DNA of 64,000 nt from Anaerolineae bacterium (GTDB lineage Bacteria > Chloroflexota > Anaerolineae > Aggregatilineales > Phototrophicaceae): contig JAJEBK010000050.1 of the NCBI GenBank assembly GCA_022823945.1, positions 32,726 through 96,725 on the forward strand, given 5' to 3'. Below the pieces are notes generated by a model. It was not told where the DNA came from. It saw only the letters and a list, made by a program, of their open reading frames with translations, and did no database searches. The position numbers were made by a program, and so were the translations under genes. Each line of letters begins with the position of its first letter. Position 1 is the first letter of the stretch. Of the stretch, positions 44,858-51,483 are shown one piece after another.

Positions 44858-46825
44858 CTACCGCCGCCACATGCGCCGCAGCAGCGCCAGCACGACCAGC
44901 GCAAGCGCTCCCGCGATCGCCAGCTTGCCCCAGGGCGAAAGCTCCTCGGACGCCGGCGCGTTGGAAACGATGCGGATCATGTGCGGCATATCTTTGTCGC
45001 TGTGCCGATACAGCACCCGCTGCGCCTCGCTATCGACCTCGTAGTCGCCATCGCTCACCTCGACGCGGTAGCCATCCGGGAACGGCAAATTGGGCACAAA
45101 GAGCTCGGTCGGCTCGCTGATGGCCCTGTCGTGCCGGAAGCTGAAAGTGAAGATGCCGCGCGCCCGATCATAGCGCATGCGCTGTGGATCGCCCGCCACC
45201 TTCCGGGCATAGGGACGCGCAATAGCCGCCAGCGCTCGTCCGCCCGAGTTGATATCGGCGGGGTCGGCTTGCTGGTCGCGGCTGAAGATGGACAAATCTT
45301 CGCCATTCCACTGGTCGCCGCGCTCATTATTGTTGTCGGGCGTGTAATTCCAAAGCGTGTAGCTGTAGAGATGGTCGTCCAGGGCGCGCAAGCTGTAATC
45401 CAGCGCCTGCGCCTGTCGCGAGAAATCGCCGCTTTTGAATGCGCTGCCGCCGTTCAGGTCGAAAGGGATGCCCACTTCGCCAATCACGACAGGCAGTTCG
45501 CCCAGCGCATCATCGGCATATTGGCGGAACTTGCCCAGCTCTTTGGACAGGTGGCTGCGGATCTGCGTCTCGCCCAACAGAGGGCGCATGCTGAAGAAGT
45601 CGAAATTGAGCTGCGGATGAAAGCGGCGCGTGAAGAGCGTAACGCCATCATAGAAGTGCGGCGCATACACCAGTTTGTCGATATGGTCATATTTCGGCGG
45701 CGGACCCATGGGCTCGGCTTCAATAAAGATGAGCGCGTCTGGCATTTCGGCATGGATGGCGCTGGCAAAACGCTCGGCAAAAGGCTTCAGAAAATCATCC
45801 AGAAAGTCGGCGCGCGCGAAGTGACCGGGACGCAGCACGCGTGGTTTTCCTGCGCTGTCCACATCCCAGATGCCGTGTGTCCGCCAGACATCATCCACTC
45901 CATCGCGCCAGACAGTCGCGCCCTGTGGATCGATGCGGGCTGGTTTTGTCTGCCCGGGCAGCCGGTCGACCAGCGGCAAGCCAAAGTCCAGGCACTCTTG
46001 CGCGAAGCCATTGGCGAGGAAAATCGCCTGCGCCGGCGTGGGCACGAGGCCCAGCTTGATGAGCGCATGATCGCTGCTGCGCAGGTCGGGCACGCCCAGC
46101 AAGCCGCCCGAAGGCTCGTTCATGCTGCCGAAGCCCAGCAGGTTGGGCGAATCGCGCAAACGCCGCGCCAACGCCGAATAAGCCGCGCAATAATGACCCT
46201 GCAGATAATCCTGGATATTCTGCCCGTCCACTTGCAGCTGCGGCGCAAATTCACGCCCGCCAAAGAAAAGTGTGAACATCGTGAAGCAAGCGTAACGAGC
46301 ATAGTTGTTCGCCCACATCAACTGCGGGAAGCTATCGGGCTGCTGCTGATGCAACAAAGCCGCGCCCGTTTCGCTGAAGCGCTCGATATCCAGTCCAACC
46401 GACTCGAGTGTCCAGGCTGGCGCGCCATCGCCGCCGCAAAAACGACTCCACACATCCTGGTGCGGGTCGATAAACACCAGAAGATCGTGCGCGTGGGCTT
46501 TTTCCAGCACAGCAGCCAGATAATCGAGATAGGCTTCGTCGATGCAGCCGGGTCCAGCGTGCGCCAAAGCTTCCCAGGTTACGATAAAGCGCAGAAAATC
46601 CAGCCCCCAATGCTTGAGCCTGGCGAAGTGCTCGTCAGCTTCATCCAGCGGGAAGGGTCTGCCGATGAAGGACACATTGCGCGGGTCGTTCAGGCTCTCG
46701 GGCAGATGCGTGGCACCGGGCGGCTGGGCTGGCACTTTGCTCGCGCCGCTGAGGTTGACGCCATGCAGGATGCGCCGCCGGCCTGTCTCGTCCCGAAAAA
46801 ATCGTCCGTCCGCTATGATGGGCAT
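44858..46825 (-). CDS. GH5 glycoside hydrolase, endoglycoceramidase/steryl-glucosidase-like, with C-terminal membrane anchor
   Basis: About 655 residues. The TIM barrel has HGVNLSGASK, LLVFIDPHQDVWSRFCGG, acid/base Glu in FGSMNEPSGG and nucleophile Glu in PVVIGEVGIPFD. The FIDPHQDVWSRFxGG stretch and long insertions are characteristic of the endoglycoceramidase-like branch (glycolipid or steryl-glucoside cleaving). The last 25 residues form one hydrophobic helix followed by RRMWRR. There is no signal peptide in front of MPIIADGRFF, so the protein looks tail-anchored with the catalytic domain inside. ATG 46873 is an alternative start. Glycolipid substrate is inference. Confidence 0.85.
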   Translation of the reverse strand: MPIIADGRFFRDETGRRRILHGVNLSGASKVPAQPPGATHLPESLNDPRNVSFIGRPFPLDEADEHFARLKHWGLDFLRFIVTWEALAHAGPGCIDEAYLDYLAAVLEKAHAHDLLVFIDPHQDVWSRFCGGDGAPAWTLESVGLDIERFSETGAALLHQQQPDSFPQLMWANNYARYACFTMFTLFFGGREFAPQLQVDGQNIQDYLQGHYCAAYSALARRLRDSPNLLGFGSMNEPSGGLLGVPDLRSSDHALIKLGLVPTPAQAIFLANGFAQECLDFGLPLVDRLPGQTKPARIDPQGATVWRDGVDDVWRTHGIWDVDSAGKPRVLRPGHFARADFLDDFLKPFAERFASAIHAEMPDALIFIEAEPMGPPPKYDHIDKLVYAPHFYDGVTLFTRRFHPQLNFDFFSMRPLLGETQIRSHLSKELGKFRQYADDALGELPVVIGEVGIPFDLNGGSAFKSGDFSRQAQALDYSLRALDDHLYSYTLWNYTPDNNNERGDQWNGEDLSIFSRDQQADPADINSGGRALAAIARPYARKVAGDPQRMRYDRARGIFTFSFRHDRAISEPTELFVPNLPFPDGYRVEVSDGDYEVDSEAQRVLYRHSDKDMPHMIRIVSNAPASEELSPWGKLAIAGALALVVLALLRRMWRR

Positions 46826-46938
46826 GGCCTGTCCCCGCCTGGTAATCGCAAGCGGGGAGTATAGCATAGCCACTTTGCTGCCTGTGAGGTGGAGAAGGGG
46901 GATGGGGCTTTCAGAGCATTCGCGTCAAATTCCTTTTA

Positions 46939-46977
46939 CTACCGAGTACACCAAGCCAAAAAAGGAGTACACCGAGT
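46939..46977. repeat. ACCGAG-type dispersed repeat
   Basis: ACTACCGAGTACACCAAGCC and a following AGTACACCGAG unit; paired with the inverted copy at 47118-47160 across about 140 bases. The 46,826-47,225 gap has no gene I can support. Confidence 0.6.
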
Positions 46978-47117
46978 TTTGATAACAGCTGTGCGAACAA
47001 AGGCTGCGCTTTGTGTAATTGCGGCGCTGAAGACTGACCTTGCGATAGAAGAAGATTGGGAGTCCACCCTATTTCGTTGTGAAGTTTGCTGCATCACAGC
47101 GCAAAAACATTACTTCC

Positions 47118-47160
47118 CTCTCGGTGTACTCGAAAAACCTCGGTGTACTCGGTGGTTAAG
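47118..47160. repeat. ACCGAG-type dispersed repeat, inverted double copy
   Basis: CCTCTCGGTGTACTCG, then CCTCGGTGTACTCGGTGGTT. About 30 bases beyond comes TTTCAATTCGATGCGCTTGCC; a similar block (reverse complement, 18105-18135) also accompanies the 18150 copy. Confidence 0.6.
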
Positions 47161-47225
47161 TTTTTGCAGCTAGTTCCATGTGCAAGGTTTCAATTCGATG
47201 CGCTTGCCTTGACAGGGCTGTTGGG

Positions 47226-47957
47226 CTACTCGTTTGGTACAGGCAGATGCTCGCCCAGCCAGTCCAGAATCATGCGACTGGCCGCAGCATAATCGCTGTC
47301 GAAGAGCCGCGTGCCATGCGCCCGCCCGGGCAAGATGCGCGCTGTCACATCGCCGCCTGCGCTGGCGAATAGTTGACGCACGCTGTCGGCGCTGCCGCTG
47401 TCTCCATGCGCCGCGACAAGCAAAGCCGCGCGATCGGCGAATCCTTCCGCCAAAGCCGCTTCAGGTTTTGTACCGCGATAATCCAGCCCCGGCGACAGGG
47501 CGACCGCGCCGCGACAAATTTCATGTTCCGCACAGCTGATGATGGCGACATTGGCGCCGATGCTCGCGCCCAGCAGCGCCACGCCAGCATCCGACAAGTT
47601 CGCTTGCGCCTCCAGCCAAGTCAGCCAGTCGCCGACATCGGCAATAGCGGCATCCCAATCGCGCTCGCCAGCCGAGTCGCCATGACCGCGCATATCCACA
47701 TTCAACACGGCATAACCAGCCGCGCGTAGATCGGGCAGCAGCGGCTCATAGGCCGAACGCCGGCTGTTGAGCATGTGCAGCGACAAGACAACCGGCGCGC
47801 CAGGACTCGCCGCATACCAATCGGCGACCAGCTCAACCCCATCTGCGCTTTGGCGGGTGATCGTCTGAACTTCTGGATGGTCCTGCGCTGCCGCCAGCCA
47901 ACAGCCCAGCGCGCAAGCACAAAGGACAAACAGGAAATTGCCTATTCCACGCATCAT
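47226..47957 (-). CDS. Secreted alpha/beta-hydrolase
   Basis: 243 residues. A signal peptide (IGNFLFVLCACALGCWLAAAQ) precedes an alpha/beta-hydrolase domain: nucleophile elbow LLGASIGANVA, acid probably Asp in AAHGDSGSADS, and His in ILPGRAHGTRLF. VLNVDMRGHGDSAG is the usual loop of dienelactone-hydrolase/esterase-like proteins. GGGAGGA lies just before ATG 47957. Substrate unknown. Confidence 0.87.
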   Translation of the reverse strand: MMRGIGNFLFVLCACALGCWLAAAQDHPEVQTITRQSADGVELVADWYAASPGAPVVLSLHMLNSRRSAYEPLLPDLRAAGYAVLNVDMRGHGDSAGERDWDAAIADVGDWLTWLEAQANLSDAGVALLGASIGANVAIISCAEHEICRGAVALSPGLDYRGTKPEAALAEGFADRAALLVAAHGDSGSADSVRQLFASAGGDVTARILPGRAHGTRLFDSDYAAASRMILDWLGEHLPVPNE

Positions 47958-47988
47958 GCTTCCTCCCTTTCACATGTCATTCCAGTCG

Positions 47989-48762
47989 CTACACAGCCGG
48001 CCAAGGCCGATTCGGTCCCGCGCCAGGCAATGGGAAGCTGCCATCGTTCAGCAGCGCTTCGACTCGCCAGCGCAGCATCTGCCATTCGCTTGGCGTCAGC
48101 AGCTCGCTCATCGCCTGTGTATAGCTGTCGTTCTCATCCGCCAGCCGCCGGCAGAAGCGCGCAAGATCATCCAGGATGGACTTTGGCAAGGCGCTGCCTG
48201 CGAAGTCCCAGATCACAGTGCGCAGTTTGTCGCTGGCGTTGAAGGTCAAGCCGTGGTCGATGCCCCACAAGCGTCCATCGGCATCCAGCAGACAATGACC
48301 GCCTTTGCGATCGGCGTTGTTGGCAAGCGCATCGAAAGTCGCCATGCGCCGCAGTTGCTCCAACAAAGGCGCTTTGTCGAAGCTGTAATAATGTTCTTCG
48401 GGGTTGTGGTCGATGAAGAGTTGCACAGAGCCAAGGCCGCGTGTGCCTTCGCGCAGCATGGTCGGCGGCACCAGCGACCAGCCCAGCGCCTCGGCAGTCA
48501 GATAAGCGGCAGTTTCTCGCTGGCAGAGCGTGCCATCGGGGAAGTCCCACAGCGGGCGTTCACCATCGCGTGGTTTGTAGATCGCCAGCAGCCGCAGACC
48601 GTCATGCACGATATTGACCAGAAAGGTATAATTGCTGCCCCAGCGCATCAAGCCGACTTCATCGTCCATCTCGCCGTGGCGGATGGCTTCAATCGCTTCG
48701 TCCAGCGCGATGCAGACGGGCTCATCCAGGGCGCGAGCAGTGTAGACGCGGCGGCTAGTCAT
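47989..48762 (-). CDS. TIGR03843/SCO1664-type PI3/4-kinase-fold protein
   Basis: 257 residues. GSNYTFLVNI ... LLAIYKPRDGERPLWDFPDGTL carries an ATP-lobe Lys. MATFDALANNADRKGGHCLLD ... LWGIDHGLTFN is the catalytic-loop/metal pair (D-x-x-x-N-x-D-R, then D-H-G). This is the pattern of a widespread uncharacterised family seen mainly in actinobacteria and Chloroflexota, likely a protein or small-molecule kinase. It lies between an alpha/beta-hydrolase and an EEP-family gene, all on one strand. Biological role unknown. Confidence 0.8.
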   Translation of the reverse strand: MTSRRVYTARALDEPVCIALDEAIEAIRHGEMDDEVGLMRWGSNYTFLVNIVHDGLRLLAIYKPRDGERPLWDFPDGTLCQRETAAYLTAEALGWSLVPPTMLREGTRGLGSVQLFIDHNPEEHYYSFDKAPLLEQLRRMATFDALANNADRKGGHCLLDADGRLWGIDHGLTFNASDKLRTVIWDFAGSALPKSILDDLARFCRRLADENDSYTQAMSELLTPSEWQMLRWRVEALLNDGSFPLPGAGPNRPWPAV

Positions 48763-48804
48763 GCCGGGATTCTAGCTGGATGCGGGCGCGGGGCGCAAAT
48801 GCCC

Positions 48805-49752
48805 TTACGCCAGCGCCAAGATGCCCACCAGCGGACGATGATCGGTCAAGTCGTCAAAAGGCAGGTTGCTTTGGATATGGCAGCTGATGACAGCGAATTG
48901 CCCAGCCGGGTCGTGCAGCAGGATATGGTCGATCAAAATGCGGTGCTGTTGATGCGTCCACTGCTGGCCGCGCCGGTTTTCTGGCGAAAGCAGACGGAAG
49001 TGTCGCTGCAGCGCTTCCATTTCCGGGGCGTCGGGCTGAGCATTGAAGTCGCCAGCCAGCAAGATAGCCCGTTCTGGCGCTTCATTGCTGCGGTCGGCGG
49101 CTTTCAATTCGTCGATCACATGCAAGATTTCGCTGACCTGCGCCTGGCGCATTTGCGAGGCGGTGCGCGACCGTTCGTAGCCCATATCACGCCGATCTTC
49201 GCCGATCAGCACGCCCAGATGCGTGTTGAGAAAATACAGTGGCACGCCCCGATAGCGCAAGGACGCCACCATCAGGTTGCGCGGCTGGGTATCACGGTTG
49301 CCGGTGCTGTAGAGTGTGGCGCGGCTGATGGTGGCTTGACGAGACCAAGCCTTCGCGCCATGACAATCGCCGGCATCGGGATAGCTGCCCCAGGACCAGG
49401 CTTCGAGCGGCAGGTTGGTTACGATGGCGTTGCCTTCGGCTGCGGCGCGCATATCGCGGTAGGCGGGACGATCCCACAAATTGGGGTGCGGGTGCGCGCG
49501 CATGGTAACTTCTGGCGCAAAAGCCGAGAGATAGGATTCGCCCAACAACTGCGCCAGCTTCCAACCGACATCGCGGCAACGGTCGCGGTGCACAGCCCGG
49601 CCCGATTCTTGCAGAGCGATTACTGTCGGCTGACGCGGATTGATGACTTGCTTCAGCGTGCTGAAAGTATCAGATGCGAGCTTGTGGTGGTCGTGCGGCG
49701 CTGGACGCATCCCGCGCGCGCCACCGATGTTAAATGTCACAACCTGCAGCAT
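48805..49752 (-). CDS. Endonuclease/exonuclease/phosphatase (EEP) family hydrolase
   Basis: 315 residues. LQVVTFNIGG, ALQESGRAVHR (metal-binding Glu), LYFLNTHLGV, LLAGDFNAQPD, ILIDHILL and DLTDHRPLVGIL give the complete EEP set in order. Members cleave phosphodiesters in DNA, lipids or phosphoinositides. No signal peptide. ATG 49752 is chosen: it starts the domain exactly, and the 54 upstream residues of open frame are Arg/Ser-rich and overlap the promoter area. Divergent from the isochorismatase gene. Confidence 0.88.
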   Translation of the reverse strand: MLQVVTFNIGGARGMRPAPHDHHKLASDTFSTLKQVINPRQPTVIALQESGRAVHRDRCRDVGWKLAQLLGESYLSAFAPEVTMRAHPHPNLWDRPAYRDMRAAAEGNAIVTNLPLEAWSWGSYPDAGDCHGAKAWSRQATISRATLYSTGNRDTQPRNLMVASLRYRGVPLYFLNTHLGVLIGEDRRDMGYERSRTASQMRQAQVSEILHVIDELKAADRSNEAPERAILLAGDFNAQPDAPEMEALQRHFRLLSPENRRGQQWTHQQHRILIDHILLHDPAGQFAVISCHIQSNLPFDDLTDHRPLVGILALA

Positions 49753-49831
49753 TGGCGCGTCCCGTTTTGGCCGGAGCGGCGGTATTGTATCATAGTTGTG
49801 GCGCGTTTCCAGAGCGCGCGCAGAAAGGCAA

Positions 49832-50512
49832 ATGCGTTTGACAGCACAAACAGCCCTCATCCTCATTGATGTGCAGCTGGGCTTGGACGATGCGCGGCTG
49901 GGGGCGCGCAGCAACCCGGCGGCCGAGCAAAATATGGCGCGATTGCTGCATGAATGGCGGCGTCAGGGACGACCGATCTTCCACATCCAGCACATGTCCA
50001 CCGAGCCGAATTCGCCCTTGCGCCCCGAACTGCCGGGCAATTGCATCAAGCCCGAAGTCGCGCCCTTGCCTGGCGAGCCGATCATCCAAAAGCAGGTCAA
50101 CTGCGCGTTCATCGGCACCGACTTGCAAGAGCGCTTGCAAGCCCAAGGCATTCAATCGCTGCTATTCGTTGGCTTGACGGCAGAGCACTGCGTCTCGACC
50201 AGCGCGCGGGTCGCGGGCGATCTGGGTTACGAGGTAGTTGTCGCTGCCGATGCCACCGCCTCGCACGAGTGCTTCAGCTACGATGGAGCGCACATACCCG
50301 CCGAGACAGTCCAGGCAGTGGCGCTGGCCAACCTGCATCGCGAATTCGCCACTGTGCGCATGACCGCCGATATCTTGGGTAGCGTGTCGAATTCCGCAAG
50401 CATGGAGAGGGTTCCCACTCCGCGACCTGCCGACAATTCTGCGTGCGAAATGCCTCCCCCTGACTCGTCCGGGGGGCCGAGGGGAGTTGCCACAGCTGCC
50501 AGCGAAACATGA
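49832..50512 (+). CDS. Isochorismatase-family (cysteine) hydrolase with repeat-derived C-terminal tail
   Basis: 226 residues. Catalytic triad Asp13 (LILIDVQ), Lys87 (IQKQVNCAF) and Cys120 (TAEHCVSTSAR). Family proteins hydrolyse isochorismate, nicotinamide or carbamoyl compounds. The domain ends near residue 183 (TVRMTADIL). The remaining 43 residues include a Pro/Gly stretch (about 208-219) encoded by a dispersed hairpin repeat. The stop overlaps the next start as ATGA. AAAGG precedes ATG 49832. Substrate unknown. Confidence 0.9.
   Translation: MRLTAQTALILIDVQLGLDDARLGARSNPAAEQNMARLLHEWRRQGRPIFHIQHMSTEPNSPLRPELPGNCIKPEVAPLPGEPIIQKQVNCAFIGTDLQERLQAQGIQSLLFVGLTAEHCVSTSARVAGDLGYEVVVAADATASHECFSYDGAHIPAETVQAVALANLHREFATVRMTADILGSVSNSASMERVPTPRPADNSACEMPPPDSSGGPRGVATAASET
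50453..50488. repeat. GC-rich hairpin repeat inside a coding sequence, tip GACTCGTC
   Basis: CCTCCCCCT, GACTCGTC, CGGGGGGCCGAGGGGAG. It lies inside the last 43 codons of the isochorismatase gene and 20 bases before the start of the following glycosyltransferase gene. Confidence 0.75.
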
Positions 50513-51483
50513 AGATCGCGCTGATTTCGTCCCTGTATCGCTGCGAACGGCACCTGCCGACTTATTCGGCGGCGCTCTTCGGCTTTGCCAAACGCATCAG
50601 CCAAGCGGGCGTGGCGGTGCACTATCTGCCCATCGTCAACGATGCCAGCCAAGTCGAGCGCGAGCAAATTGACAAGCTGGCGCACGCCATCAACGCCGCT
50701 TATCTCGGGCGCATGACACCGCAGTATGTCCCGCGCGAATCGCTCTATGCCAGCTGGAATCGCGGGCTGGACCACAGCGACGCCGAAGGCTTCAGTTTCT
50801 GGAATGCCGACGACATCCGCGCTGCCGACGCCTTCCTGGCCGGCTTTCGCGCTCTGCAAGACGGCGCAGACTTGGTCGACTTCGACTTTACGCGCGTCGC
50901 GACTTTCCGGCGCATGGGTCTCTTCCCGCGCACAGAGCGTATGCTGGTGCCCTGCTTGTACGACCCGGCGCGGTTCAGCCGCCGCAATGGCATCGGGCCC
51001 TTCTTCATGGCGCGTCGATCGCTCTACGAGGCGGTCGGTCCATTCGACGCCAACTTCCAAATCGCCGGCGATACCGAATGGGCCTCCCGCGCTTTTCATA
51101 TCAGCCGATTTCAGCGCATTCCCGGCAGCGGCGGCGACTTCCTCGTGCATGGCGAAAACCTCAGCAATACCGGCAGCGATCGCGAAGATATTGAAGTCAA
51201 CATCATTCACATGCGCCGCGGCAACTGGCGCGAGCTGCGCCCGGTCGATCCCGATGCCATGCGCGCCGCCTGGCAGGAGTGGGGGCGCCAAGGGCAGCTT
51301 GAACTGCCAGCCGAACAGGTAGAATACCTTTGGGGCGCGGGCGCAAAGACGCGCTGGCGGCGTTATCGGCGCGAACGGCGGCAGCCTGCGTGGCTGAGGC
51401 GGCTGCGCTTGGCGCTGGCTGCGCGTGGCTGGCTGCACAGCGAAGAATGGGCGGCGGCGCGGCGCGGGATAGCACAATCATGA
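50509..51483 (+). CDS. GT2-like glycosyltransferase
   Basis: 324 residues. MKIALISSLYRCERHL and FSFWNADDIRAADAF (a D-D metal site) suggest a GT-A glycosyltransferase. GPFFMARRSLYEAVGPFDANFQIAGDTEWASRA is the common GT2 acceptor-side motif. C-terminal Arg/Trp-rich tail. It starts inside the isochorismatase stop (ATGA) and ends inside the next start (ATGA), so the three are coupled. Substrate unknown. Confidence 0.8.
   Translation: MKIALISSLYRCERHLPTYSAALFGFAKRISQAGVAVHYLPIVNDASQVEREQIDKLAHAINAAYLGRMTPQYVPRESLYASWNRGLDHSDAEGFSFWNADDIRAADAFLAGFRALQDGADLVDFDFTRVATFRRMGLFPRTERMLVPCLYDPARFSRRNGIGPFFMARRSLYEAVGPFDANFQIAGDTEWASRAFHISRFQRIPGSGGDFLVHGENLSNTGSDREDIEVNIIHMRRGNWRELRPVDPDAMRAAWQEWGRQGQLELPAEQVEYLWGAGAKTRWRRYRRERRQPAWLRRLRLALAARGWLHSEEWAAARRGIAQS

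Noticed and set aside
44981..46864. Long plus-strand open frame (627 codons) opposite the GH5 gene
   Set aside because: Antisense of a gene with complete GH5 motifs; high GC lowers stop frequency. No family pattern or ribosome site.
47938..49869. Long plus-strand open frame (643 codons)
   Set aside because: Covers the TIGR03843-like and EEP genes in antisense; His/Ala/Arg-rich composition typical of a GC shadow.
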